DNA of 19,238 nucleotides from NCBI GenBank assembly GCA_002482815.1, contig DLGS01000421.1, positions 1 to 19,238 of the forward strand, in the 5' to 3' direction. Of the stretch, positions 7,733 to 15,376 are shown piece after piece. Numbering within the stretch: the stretch's first letter is position 1; each line of letters begins with the position of its first letter. Origin of the DNA: Bacteroidetes bacterium UBA7688 (GTDB taxonomy: Bacteria > Bacteroidota > Bacteroidia > Chitinophagales > Chitinophagaceae). The translations under genes and the position numbers were made by a program. Under the pieces are notes generated by a model that made no database searches, had not been told where the DNA came from, and saw nothing but the letters and a program-made list of their open reading frames with translations.

Positions 7733-8728
7733 TTAGACACCACGTTTAAGAGTGTCTTCCAGTAAGGCACTGTAAAAATCTTTTAAAGCAATACCAGCGC
7801 ATTTTAACTGCTGTGGTACAATGCTGCTTTCACTTTGCCCCGGCATCGTATTAACCTCAAGAAAAAATAATTTATTCGTGTTTTTTTGAAGGATAAAATC
7901 CATTCGGACAACGCCACGGCAATTTAAATACCGGTATAAATATTTTGCTTTATGCGCAATTTGCTCATTTGTATTTGCATCCAGTTGTGCAGGCGTTATT
8001 TCATTGGTATCTCCGGGTGTATATTTTGCTTCAAAATCAAAAATGGCTGATTTACCTAAAATAATTTCTGTCGGAGGAAGCGCTTTTACTTCACCACCAA
8101 TATTATAAACACCAATGGTTAATTCCCTGCCTTCAATAAATTCTTCAATCAATACCTGACTATCTTCCGTAAAAGCTTTTTCGATGGCAGGGAGCAGATT
8201 TTCAACAGTTGTAACTTTACTGACACCAAGGCTGGAACCACTTTCGTTTGGTTTTACAAATAAGGGCATTTTTAATTGTTCAAGGATATTTCCTATAGAA
8301 TAAGGTTGATCTTTGAAAACCAAAACTGAATTAGAAATACCAACTATATTGGCATCTTTTACTACTTTATTGCAATTGCTTTTATTGAATGTAAGTGCTG
8401 AAACGATGGTGTTACAAGTGGTGTAGGGAATATCCATCATATCGAGGTAGCCCTGTATTCTCCCATCTTCGCCAGGAGTGCCATGCATCGCGATAAAAGC
8501 GGCTTCAAATTTTATTTTTTCTCCACCTACTGTTATGCTGAAATCATTTTTATCAACAGAAATTTTTTCACTGTTAAGTTCAAACCACCAACCTTCTTTT
8601 GTGATAATAATTTTGTAAATATTATAGAGCTCTTCAGGTAAATTTTGTTCGATTGTATGCGCTGTCTTCAGTGAAATGACATATTCGCCGGAATATCCTC
8701 CTGCTAATAAAGCAATGTTTTTCTTCAT
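7733..8728 (-). CDS. ddl: D-alanine--D-alanine ligase
   Basis: Ddl joins two D-alanines using ATP to give the D-Ala-D-Ala end of the peptidoglycan stem peptide, in the cytoplasm. The 331-residue protein is of normal length and has the ATP-grasp layout: N-terminal AGGYSGE with E15; HGTPGEDG at 82-89; KPNESGSSLGVSK at 159-171; EEFIEGRELT at 195-204; RMDF at 275-278; and EVNTMPG at 291-297, with E291 and N293 as likely metal ligands. The omega-loop keeps Tyr236 in EAKY, the residue that marks D-Ala-D-Ala rather than D-Ala-D-Lac ligases. It is the first gene of an operon with the PASTA protein, the T9SS protein and rhodanese. A perfect TAnnTTTG element sits 27 bases upstream of the ATG. Confidence 0.97.
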   Translation of the reverse strand: MKKNIALLAGGYSGEYVISLKTAHTIEQNLPEELYNIYKIIITKEGWWFELNSEKISVDKNDFSITVGGEKIKFEAAFIAMHGTPGEDGRIQGYLDMMDIPYTTCNTIVSALTFNKSNCNKVVKDANIVGISNSVLVFKDQPYSIGNILEQLKMPLFVKPNESGSSLGVSKVTTVENLLPAIEKAFTEDSQVLIEEFIEGRELTIGVYNIGGEVKALPPTEIILGKSAIFDFEAKYTPGDTNEITPAQLDANTNEQIAHKAKYLYRYLNCRGVVRMDFILQKNTNKLFFLEVNTMPGQSESSIVPQQLKCAGIALKDFYSALLEDTLKRGV

Positions 8729-8754
8729 AAATTATAGATGCGTATGTAGTTGAG

Positions 8755-8762
8755 CAAAGGTA
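8755..8762 (-). promoter_or_regulatory. candidate -7 element for ddl operon (TACCTTTG)
   Basis: On the minus strand this reads TACCTTTG, an exact match to the Bacteroidota primary-sigma -7 consensus TAnnTTTG, 26 bases upstream of the ddl ATG. I see no good TTG/TTTG -33 element at the usual 17-23-base spacing, so confidence is moderate. Confidence 0.5.
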
Positions 8763-8788
8763 ATCGAAATTTCAGCCCTTATTAAAAT

Positions 8789-9262
8789 TTAGCGCGATGA
8801 TTTATTGAGATTGCAAACATCGCCGGCAACATTTCCTCCGCCGTCTTCAGGCATTCCTCCAATCATTTTTCCTCTTAAACCTGCCATAATAAAATTGATA
8901 CGGGTATTAATTTCGTCAGGTTTCTTACTCCCAAAACCTACTGCTATCAACCTTTTGCAATTAATCCCTTCTTTTGTCAGCCAGGTTGCAATAGCCAATG
9001 CCCTTTGTTCGCTCAATTGCTGATCGTTAGTAGATCCACTGACATGGCCTTCGATACGCAGCAGGCTGATGTACGTTTTTTCGTTAAGGAAATCCTTAAT
9101 TATTTTCAATGCATCAATATCTGCCTTACTTAGCTGGGCATTTGAGTTGCCAAATTTTACTTTTTGCTCAGTGATAATTTCATTTCCGCTGATTGTATAA
9201 TTCTGCGCAAATGTTCCAATGCTTGAAATTAAAAACAGTGAGGCAATAATGATTTTCTTCAT
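8789..9262 (-). CDS. small periplasmic OmpA-like (OmpA C-terminal domain) protein
   Basis: 157 residues with a signal peptide (1-19, cleavage TFA|Q) and one OmpA/MotB-like peptidoglycan-associating domain at about 30-126. The recognisable parts are LLRIEGHVSG at 67-76, LSEQRALAIATWLTKEGI at 83-100, LIAVGFGSKKP at 105-115 and the closing NTRINF. In well-studied members the loop has T-D after G and an Arg in LSxxRA that together hold diaminopimelate; here the Arg (R87) is kept but the Asp position reads Val-Ser, and the final NRRVE is reduced to NTRINF. A Gly-rich tail with a single Cys (C150) follows. It starts 12 bases after the DUF349 gene, so the two are probably co-transcribed. Peptidoglycan binding is therefore possible but not assured. 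Confidence 0.8.
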   Translation of the reverse strand: MKKIIIASLFLISSIGTFAQNYTISGNEIITEQKVKFGNSNAQLSKADIDALKIIKDFLNEKTYISLLRIEGHVSGSTNDQQLSEQRALAIATWLTKEGINCKRLIAVGFGSKKPDEINTRINFIMAGLRGKMIGGMPEDGGGNVAGDVCNLNKSSR

Positions 9263-9274
9263 TCGGTTCTTTTA

Positions 9275-10879
9275 TCAGGCTTCTGAATGATTTTGTACCG
9301 GCGCTTCAGTATTTTCAACCTGGTCCAGTCGGGCAACCTGTTCTTTTAAATCGGCAATTTTTGGCGCTCTGTTTTTGATTTTCTGTTCCAGTTCCGAAAT
9401 CAGATTAGTCAGATGACTTTTTATTTCGCCTGATTTTGGCCCTTCTCCAATATTTTCAAGACTCTCCCGGAATTCTGCAATCTGAGCGGTTTCGTCTGCC
9501 GTTTCATGCTCCAGGGTTGCCAGGAAATTCTTAGTTTGGATATGATGAACTTCTTTATTTTTCTCGTATTGCTCTTTGCGACGGGAGCGGTCCTGATCTT
9601 TGCGGTTGAAGAAATGCTTGCGGGCAGAAATAAATTTCTCCCACAGTTTTTCACTGTGCTCTTTTCCTACGTGGCCAATTTGCTTCCATTGCTCGAAAAG
9701 CAGGTTCATTTCGTCAGAAACTTCACGCCAGTTTGAACTGTTTTTCAACGATTCTGCCCGTTCAATTATAGCCGTCTTTTTCTGGTAATTTTCATCCAGC
9801 ATCGTTTTGTAGGCGTCTGCCTGACTGCGTTTTGCGCCGTAGAAGATTTCTTTCGCTGCAGAAAATCTTTCCCACAAAGATGTATTATGCTCTGCCGGAA
9901 CAGGGCCTATTGCTTTCCACTCGTCCATTAAATCATTGAAAGCTTTGGTAGTAATCGACCATTCTGTACTGTTTTTGATGGTTTCGGCTTTTTCGATGAT
10001 AGCCAGTTTCTTTTCATAATTGGCTTCCTGCTCAACTTTTATCTGGTCAGTGTGTAGTTTTTTGCGGTCGAAGAAATTGTTTTTCGCACCAATAAATCTT
10101 TGCCACAATGCTTCGTTTTTTTCAGGAATGGTCCGGCCTATGTTTTTCCATTCTTCTAATAATTGTTTGAAGAATTCAGTTGTTTCTTTCCAGTTTTCTG
10201 AATTTGTGTAGGCTTCTGCTTTCTCTACAATCTCCATTTTAAGATCAAGATTTTGAAGCATTTCGTGTTCAACATCTTCATGATGCGACCTTTTGTCTTC
10301 AAAAAATTTCGATTTTAAGGCTTCGAGTTTATCCCAGAGTTGTTCATTCCTTTTTTTGTCAACAAAGCCAAGCTGCTTCCATTTTTCTGTAATGTCCTTA
10401 AATTTTTGAGTCAGGTCTTTCCAGTTGTTATTTTCAATGGTGAAGCTTTCGGCCTCAATTACCAGCGCTTGTTTAGCTTTGAAATTCTCATCAATAATGC
10501 TGTTAATAACAGTTTCATATTCTTTAACCGGAACAAGCAGCGATTCCAGGTCGCCAACCGAATTTGCGGTACTGATATATTCTTTCAGGCGATTTACCTT
10601 GGACATCATTTTGATTTTGTCATCCGTTTCGCTCCATTCTTTTATTAATTCGTCAGTCAGTTTTTTCAGCTCTCTGTATTTATCCTGCAAGGTTTGCAAA
10701 ACCGCATCACCGGTGATGTGGTTCAACGTACTGACAATTTTCGCAGGAAAGGGGCTTACGGTTAATTGGCCGCTTTCATCTAAAGAACAAAATTCTTTGC
10801 CTTCAAATGATTTTGATTCCCACCATTGTTTCAAAAGTTCCGTTGCAGATGTAATTGCTGGTTGGTTCTGAGTATCCAT
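9275..10879 (-). CDS. DUF349 repeat protein (cytoplasmic, helical)
   Basis: A 534-residue, highly charged protein with no signal peptide or membrane segment. It holds four tandem DUF349 units of about 77 residues (approximately 133-200, 210-277, 288-354, 364-430). Each runs A-E-x(n)-W-x-(x)-T-x-x-F-x-x-L-x-x-x-W-K-x-(I/L)-G, then xLWxxF/LxxAKxxFFxxK; good examples are EEWKNIGRTIPEKNEALW and DEWKAIGPVPAEHNTSLW. The repeats are flanked by a helical N-terminal part (1-130) and a C-terminal coiled-coil-like region (about 470-522) with a Glu/Gln-rich end. DUF349 proteins are widespread in Bacteroidota, and I know of no settled function. The start ATG 10879 is preceded by A/T-rich DNA; only a poor -7 match (TACCTTCA) is present upstream. 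Confidence 0.88.
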   Translation of the reverse strand: MDTQNQPAITSATELLKQWWESKSFEGKEFCSLDESGQLTVSPFPAKIVSTLNHITGDAVLQTLQDKYRELKKLTDELIKEWSETDDKIKMMSKVNRLKEYISTANSVGDLESLLVPVKEYETVINSIIDENFKAKQALVIEAESFTIENNNWKDLTQKFKDITEKWKQLGFVDKKRNEQLWDKLEALKSKFFEDKRSHHEDVEHEMLQNLDLKMEIVEKAEAYTNSENWKETTEFFKQLLEEWKNIGRTIPEKNEALWQRFIGAKNNFFDRKKLHTDQIKVEQEANYEKKLAIIEKAETIKNSTEWSITTKAFNDLMDEWKAIGPVPAEHNTSLWERFSAAKEIFYGAKRSQADAYKTMLDENYQKKTAIIERAESLKNSSNWREVSDEMNLLFEQWKQIGHVGKEHSEKLWEKFISARKHFFNRKDQDRSRRKEQYEKNKEVHHIQTKNFLATLEHETADETAQIAEFRESLENIGEGPKSGEIKSHLTNLISELEQKIKNRAPKIADLKEQVARLDQVENTEAPVQNHSEA

Positions 10880-10968
10880 AATATAATAAAATGTCGAAGT
10901 ATCAAGAAGTTGAAGGTATGGATAATTTCTAAAAATTGGAATACCTCTTTGTTAGGTTTTTACAAAAA

Positions 10969-10999
10969 AAATATTGCCTCCTGAGGGGAGGCAATATTT
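10969..10999 (-). terminator. intrinsic terminator after the DUF4197 gene
   Basis: A perfect 13-bp stem (AAATATTGCCTCC at 10969-10981 against 10987-10999) with a 5-base loop; on the minus strand it runs into a U-tract of eight T. It lies 24 bases past the DUF4197 stop codon. Confidence 0.9.
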
Positions 11000-11023
11000 A
11001 AATGTAATAATATGTAGGAAGGA

Positions 11024-11806
11024 TTATCTTTTTGAACCGAAAACCCGTGTAATAAGGTCATTGCCTGTCCCTACAGGGTCAAGTCTGATTTTCTTTTCTT
11101 CTGCTGCTACAGAAACAAACAAACCACTCAAAGCACGTTCTGTGATATAACCGGTAAGATCTGTATTCACTTTGTTCTTGATGATTGGTAATGAATTATA
11201 AGTATTGAAAACCTGAGCCCACATTTGTTCTACGTTATATTTGCTCATTGACTTCGAAATTACAGGGCGGAAAGCAGCCGTAATCTGTGGTGTGGTGCGG
11301 GATTTTAAAAGGTTTGTTGCTGCGTCATCTCCACCATTCAAAATAGCTAATCCATCTTGAATTGTAAATGATGTGATTGAATTTACCAAAATTGGAAGAG
11401 CCTGAGAAGAGGCATCTTCTGCAGCTCTGTTCATGGATAAAATAGCATCATCAACAACTCTGCCCATACCAAACTGACGAAGTTTTGCTTCAATGGTTTT
11501 CACTTCCGGCGGCATCAGAATTTTAATTATTTGATTGCCAAAAAATCCGTTTGTTGCTGAAAGGTTTTTTGTGGCCGTCTGAGCTCCCAGTTTTAAGGCT
11601 TCTCTCAGTCCTCCTGCTATTTCTTCATTTCCTAATAGTTTTGAAGATACCGGTTGTTTTGATGCGCCGGAAGATTGTGTTGTTTTAATAACACCTCCAT
11701 TGCTGGCTGTTTTTTTTGCTTTGTTCAGAATGTCATTAATACCCTGAGCATTTGAACTTGCATATGAAACAGGAATTAACAGGAGAGAGACCAATATTTT
11801 TTTCAT
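11024..11806 (-). CDS. DUF4197 family exported protein
   Basis: 260 residues from ATG 11806: signal peptide 1-20 (MKKILVSLLLIPVSY, cleavage NA|Q), then a mostly helical domain at about 55-255 that matches the DUF4197 pattern (EEIAGGLREALKLGAQTA, NQIIKILMPPEVKTIE, MNRAAEDAS, ILNGGDDAATNLLKSRT, ALSGLFVSVAAEEKKIR, FGSKR end). These proteins sit in the periplasm or are membrane-attached; their function is not established. A longer reading frame from 11851 exists but would put 15 polar residues before the signal peptide and would place the start inside the candidate promoter, so ATG 11806 is preferred. It follows the second receptor gene by 57 bases, has its own candidate -7 element and ends at a strong terminator. 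Confidence 0.88.
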   Translation of the reverse strand: MKKILVSLLLIPVSYASSNAQGINDILNKAKKTASNGGVIKTTQSSGASKQPVSSKLLGNEEIAGGLREALKLGAQTATKNLSATNGFFGNQIIKILMPPEVKTIEAKLRQFGMGRVVDDAILSMNRAAEDASSQALPILVNSITSFTIQDGLAILNGGDDAATNLLKSRTTPQITAAFRPVISKSMSKYNVEQMWAQVFNTYNSLPIIKNKVNTDLTGYITERALSGLFVSVAAEEKKIRLDPVGTGNDLITRVFGSKR

Positions 11807-11836
11807 ACTTTGATTGTTTGTGTTTGTTAGTTCCAA

Positions 11837-11844
11837 CAAATATA
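11837..11844 (-). promoter_or_regulatory. candidate -7 element for the DUF4197 gene (TATATTTG)
   Basis: The minus strand reads TATATTTG, an exact TAnnTTTG match, 30 bases upstream of ATG 11806 and inside the 57-base gap after the receptor gene. No convincing -33 element is seen at 17-23 bases. Confidence 0.45.
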
Positions 11845-11863
11845 ATGCCAAAAGTAATTAGTT

Positions 11864-14380
11864 TTATTTTTGGCCTCCGCCATTGTTATCGTCATCGCCG
11901 GATTTGAGGTTCCCGTCGCGAACCTGCAGTTCTTTTTTCTGTACGCCCTGGTTATTTCTGCTTCTTCTGTTTCTTCCGTCGCCTGATTTATTGTTGTCAA
12001 ACTCTGTTTTGCCAAATTTATAGGTAAAAGTTATGGTTGCAACCTGTGTTTCGCGGTCGCGGTATATCCTTTGCTGATAAAGCGGAAGATTATAATTGGT
12101 CGTATATTTTCTCGTGTCAAAAATGTCCGTGATATTCAGTACCACACTTGCTTTGTTGTTTTTGAGAAAGTTCGCTTTAAAACCGGCATCAAACCAATAA
12201 ACTTCGTCTCTTCTTCCCTGGGCTTCCGGTTTTGCACTTTCGTAATTGCCCATCAGTTGTACTGAAAATTGTTTGGTTATTTTGTAGTTGGTATTCAGTT
12301 TCGAAAACCAGCTGAATCCTTCATTGCTCACACTGGCGTCAACATTTGCACCATCAATTTTATTCTGAAAAAAGTTTGCACTTAAGGTCGCATCCCAGGC
12401 TTTGGTCATTTGTAATTTACCGGTCAGTTCCAATCCATAAGTACTTCCCGAGCTAAGGTTTACCGGTTGGCTAAAGCTGGTTCCGTCGGCATATGATTTG
12501 GTGAAGTTTTGAATCAGGTTGACTGTTCTTTGGTAATAAAGACTTGCCATCACCATATTTCCTTTGGGTAATTGCAGGCTGTAAGAAAACTCGAAGTTGT
12601 CAATAAACTCCGGTTTCAGATCCGGGTTTCCTGAACTGGTATCCAGTGCATTGGCAATATTCAGGTAGGGCAACATTCGCAGGAAGAACGGACGATCAGT
12701 TCTGCGGGAATAATTAAGATACAATTGCTGGTTGTCTTTTAATTGATAAGCCAGGTAAGCGGTTGGAAATAAATTCAGGAATGAATTGGAATAAGCAAGG
12801 TTACCCAGATTTCCAGCCTTTCCGGTGTATCCTGCATATTCCAGTCTCAACCCTCCCTGGTAACTCCATTTTTTATATTTATCTGTAAAGCTTGCATAAC
12901 CGGCGTGTGTATGCTGCTCGTACTTGTAGGCGTTTTGCAACAGCGCATCCACTTCAGGACTCCCTCCGGGAAGGGTTTTGGTGGGATTGTTATTCGATTC
13001 GAACCAGAAGTTTTGTGATTTCAAACCTGTTTCCAGTTTGCCTTCTTTGGTCATAAATGGAGTGGAAAAGTCAAGCTGCCCGTTGGCATTTTTATTGCCG
13101 TTTTCGCCGGGTATTTCCTGAAAAATGGTACCATAATCCAGATTCCTGTCTCCATCATACAGGTTGGTTTTCAAAGTTTGCTTTACGTCTGTATTCGAGA
13201 AGGAATAAGTTGCATCTGCCGTTAATTCCTGCTTTGGTTTTGCGAATTTATGTTTCCAGTTGAGATTGGAGGAAAGACTGGTCGGGCCACCTTTAAATGT
13301 TTCTTCCCGGTTTTGAACAGCATAACGAATGCCTGGTGAAGAAAATAAATTAAAATCCTGATAACCTTCCGTTCCAAACCGCATCAGATTTACATTTTGC
13401 GTAAACGACAATGTATTCTGTGTGTCAAGTGTATAAGAAATGGTGAGGGAATTAAAAGAACCATTGAATTGTCTTTGATAATCGCCGTAGGTATACGAAG
13501 ATGAATCATTGTTGAAGTTTGCTCTTTCTGTAGTTGTTCGCTGGTAATTGTCACTGATGCGGAAATTACTGTTGATCGCATAATTCCATTTACCTTTTCT
13601 GTGATTAAGATTCAGGCCACCATTATATTTCCCCCGCTGACCTAAACCAAAAGTTGCAGATCCGTTCAACCCCTGATTTTTGTTGGCTTTGGTGATAATA
13701 TTAATGATTCCATTGCTGCCTTGTGCATCATATTTTGATGATGGATTGGTAATAACTTCTACACTCTCGATGCTGGCTGCGGGTAATGCCTGCAATGCTG
13801 AAGCAACATCACCTGCCAGCAAAGTTGCCGGCCTTCCGTCAATTAGTATATTGACACTGCTTTTACCTCTGAGGCTTACGTTTCCTCCTGCATCCATTGT
13901 TACGGATGGAATATTTTGCAAAACATCAGCGGCTGTTCCTCCGCTTGCGGTGATATTTTTTTCTACATTGAATGTTTTTTTATCAATGCCCATTTCCAGC
14001 ATCTTTTTTTCACTTACCACTTCTACTACTTTTAATGCCGTCTCTGATTTTGCTACAGTAATAATTCCAATATTGACAGTTCCTCCGGCGGCAGGGGTGC
14101 CTATGTTTTTAATTATTTGTGCAGCATAACCTAATCCGCTGATTTTAATAGAATAATTTCCATCATTAACATTTTCCAACACAAAGCTTCCATCATCTTC
14201 GCTTAGTGTGCCTGAGATAAATTTGTTGTCGGCAGAATTCAACAATGAAACAGAAATGCCGGCGATTTTTTGTTTGTCCGACGACTGGAGAATACCTTTT
14301 ATATTGGATTTCGAACTCTGAGCAAAAGAAAATCCGAAAGAAAGAAAAATAAAAGAAATTAATAAAGAAAAATACTTCAT
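11864..14380 (-). CDS. outer-membrane beta-barrel receptor (TonB-dependent-receptor-like), second copy type
   Basis: 838 residues from ATG 14380: signal peptide 1-20 (FSFA|Q), carboxypeptidase-regulatory-like domain about 25-105 (GISVSLLNSADNKFISGTLSE in two parts, DGSFVLENV, GYSIKI-like), plug about 112-232 (ADVLQNIPSVTMDAGGNVSLRG, VNILIDGRPA, SIESVEVITNPSSKYDAQG, GIINIITK), and a barrel from about 235 to 790 ending TITFTYKFG. The plug matches the outer-membrane-barrel group that includes siderophore-type receptors, but the cargo is unknown. TTG 14404 is in frame but would put eight extra polar residues before the signal peptide. After the last barrel strand comes a 48-residue hydrophilic Arg/Asn/Gly tail ending GGGQK, unusual because barrel proteins normally end at the last strand. 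It is only distantly like the receptor at 1539-4418, so not a recent duplicate. DUF4197 lies 57 bases downstream. Confidence 0.92.
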   Translation of the reverse strand: MKYFSLLISFIFLSFGFSFAQSSKSNIKGILQSSDKQKIAGISVSLLNSADNKFISGTLSEDDGSFVLENVNDGNYSIKISGLGYAAQIIKNIGTPAAGGTVNIGIITVAKSETALKVVEVVSEKKMLEMGIDKKTFNVEKNITASGGTAADVLQNIPSVTMDAGGNVSLRGKSSVNILIDGRPATLLAGDVASALQALPAASIESVEVITNPSSKYDAQGSNGIINIITKANKNQGLNGSATFGLGQRGKYNGGLNLNHRKGKWNYAINSNFRISDNYQRTTTERANFNNDSSSYTYGDYQRQFNGSFNSLTISYTLDTQNTLSFTQNVNLMRFGTEGYQDFNLFSSPGIRYAVQNREETFKGGPTSLSSNLNWKHKFAKPKQELTADATYSFSNTDVKQTLKTNLYDGDRNLDYGTIFQEIPGENGNKNANGQLDFSTPFMTKEGKLETGLKSQNFWFESNNNPTKTLPGGSPEVDALLQNAYKYEQHTHAGYASFTDKYKKWSYQGGLRLEYAGYTGKAGNLGNLAYSNSFLNLFPTAYLAYQLKDNQQLYLNYSRRTDRPFFLRMLPYLNIANALDTSSGNPDLKPEFIDNFEFSYSLQLPKGNMVMASLYYQRTVNLIQNFTKSYADGTSFSQPVNLSSGSTYGLELTGKLQMTKAWDATLSANFFQNKIDGANVDASVSNEGFSWFSKLNTNYKITKQFSVQLMGNYESAKPEAQGRRDEVYWFDAGFKANFLKNNKASVVLNITDIFDTRKYTTNYNLPLYQQRIYRDRETQVATITFTYKFGKTEFDNNKSGDGRNRRSRNNQGVQKKELQVRDGNLKSGDDDNNGGGQK

Positions 14381-14433
14381 ACTTGAGGAGGGTGATAATA
14401 GCAAGGTTTAAAATCGATGCAAAGTTGGAAGAA

Positions 14434-14449
14434 TTAAACTAACGTTTAA
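14434..14449. promoter_or_regulatory. inverted repeat TTAAAC-TAAC-GTTTAA between divergent genes
   Basis: A perfect 6+4+6 palindrome in the 141-base region shared by the divergent receptor and hydrolase genes, about 54 bases from the receptor start and 73 from the hydrolase start. It could be a regulator-binding site, but short A/T-rich palindromes also occur by chance. Confidence 0.3.
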
Positions 14450-14503
14450 ATTTTTTATTCTTGTCAAGACGTTAATTTATTTTAAATGGAAAATTGGTTT
14501 TAA

Positions 14504-14511
14504 TATATTTG
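14504..14511 (+). promoter_or_regulatory. candidate -7 element for the hydrolase operon (TATATTTG)
   Basis: TATATTTG is an exact TAnnTTTG match ending 10 bases before ATG 14522. If used, the transcript would have only a few leader bases, so it may instead be coincidental; no -33 element is clear. Confidence 0.35.
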
Positions 14512-14521
14512 CCATTATTCC

Positions 14522-15376
14522 ATGAATACAATAACAGATATAGATGTAAAAGAGTCCTTCGGCACAATTGATGTGGGGGGACAAATAATGTATTATAAGG
14601 AAGTTGGTACAGGAGATAAGCTGATTTTGGCTTTTCATGGATACGGTAATGACTCTTCGTTATTTAGATTTTTAAAACACCAGGATTTTACTGTCATCAG
14701 TTTCGATTTGCCATTTCAGGGAAAATCTGTTGGAACAAAAGATCGTCCGTTTACAAAAGAGAATTTATATAAGCTGGTCCGTCATTTTCTGAAAGAAAAA
14801 GGTGTCCGGAAGGTTTCTTTAGTCGGCTTTAGTCTTGGAGCCAGAATTTGTCTTTGTATTGCTGAGCATATGCCAGAGCATATTTACAATATGATCCTGA
14901 TAGCCCCGGATGGAATAGTTCATAACAGGTTTTATCATTTCGTGACAAAAACCAGTTTGGGCAATACACTATTTCGAAATTTTGTTAAGAAAGGAGAAGG
15001 ATATTTGCGGTTGTTTTCTTTTATGAATAAAGTGAAATTATTGAGTAACAGTAAGTTCAAATTCGCATCTCAATATATTGAGACGGAAGAATTAAGAACA
15101 TTACTGTATGATATCTGGATGACCACAAGCCCTTTGGTACCTGATTTGAAAAAGGTAGACCAAAATATCAAAAAACGTAAAATACCTGTCCACCTTTATG
15201 TGGGGAAAAAGGATAAAATCATTCCTTACAAAAATGCGCTGAAGTTTAAAGGGAAGTCTGAACAAATAAAATTACACCTTTTTGAAAGAGGCCATAATCT
15301 GCTCTTTTTCGAAGAGGTCAGAGGTATTGTAAAAGCGTGGTTGTTCAGAACGTATTCATCTTCAAAAGAGAAATGA
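14522..15376 (+). CDS. alpha/beta hydrolase
   Basis: 284 residues without a signal peptide or membrane segment, so cytoplasmic. It has the alpha/beta-hydrolase plan: HGYG at 39-42 (oxyanion hole), a FDLPFQGKS strand at 61-69, the nucleophile elbow GFSLG with S104, an acid in VGKKDKIIP with D231, and RGHNLLF with H258, giving the Ser-Asp-His triad. The region between about 135 and 205 is a helical cap, with several basic residues. It is close to general esterase/lipase or 2-hydroxymuconate-semialdehyde-hydrolase-like members, but the substrate cannot be deduced. Its TGA overlaps the next ATG by four bases (ATGA, 15373-15376), so it is probably translationally coupled to a glycosyltransferase. 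That neighbour suggests it acts on an ester or lipid in the same pathway, which is inference. Confidence 0.9.
   Translation: MNTITDIDVKESFGTIDVGGQIMYYKEVGTGDKLILAFHGYGNDSSLFRFLKHQDFTVISFDLPFQGKSVGTKDRPFTKENLYKLVRHFLKEKGVRKVSLVGFSLGARICLCIAEHMPEHIYNMILIAPDGIVHNRFYHFVTKTSLGNTLFRNFVKKGEGYLRLFSFMNKVKLLSNSKFKFASQYIETEELRTLLYDIWMTTSPLVPDLKKVDQNIKKRKIPVHLYVGKKDKIIPYKNALKFKGKSEQIKLHLFERGHNLLFFEEVRGIVKAWLFRTYSSSKEK

Noticed and set aside
10340..10871. Two overlapping + strand open frames of 102 and 148 codons
   Set aside because: They are antisense to the DUF349 gene, whose repeats and domain pattern are clear; they have no recognisable domain.
13680..14129. A 149-codon open frame on the + strand
   Set aside because: It lies wholly antisense to the plug region of the second receptor gene, has biased composition that mirrors it, and no start-site support.
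1539..14380. SusC/SusD-type glycan uptake locus
   Set aside because: Neither receptor has a SusD-like lipoprotein gene or glycoside hydrolases beside it.
14381..14404. TTG start for the second receptor, eight residues longer
   Set aside because: ATG 14380 gives a normal signal peptide, and the extension is polar.
15337..15372. GTG start for the glycosyltransferase that overlaps the hydrolase by 40 bases
   Set aside because: The ATG at 15373 forms a common 4-base stop/start overlap and directly precedes the first membrane helix.
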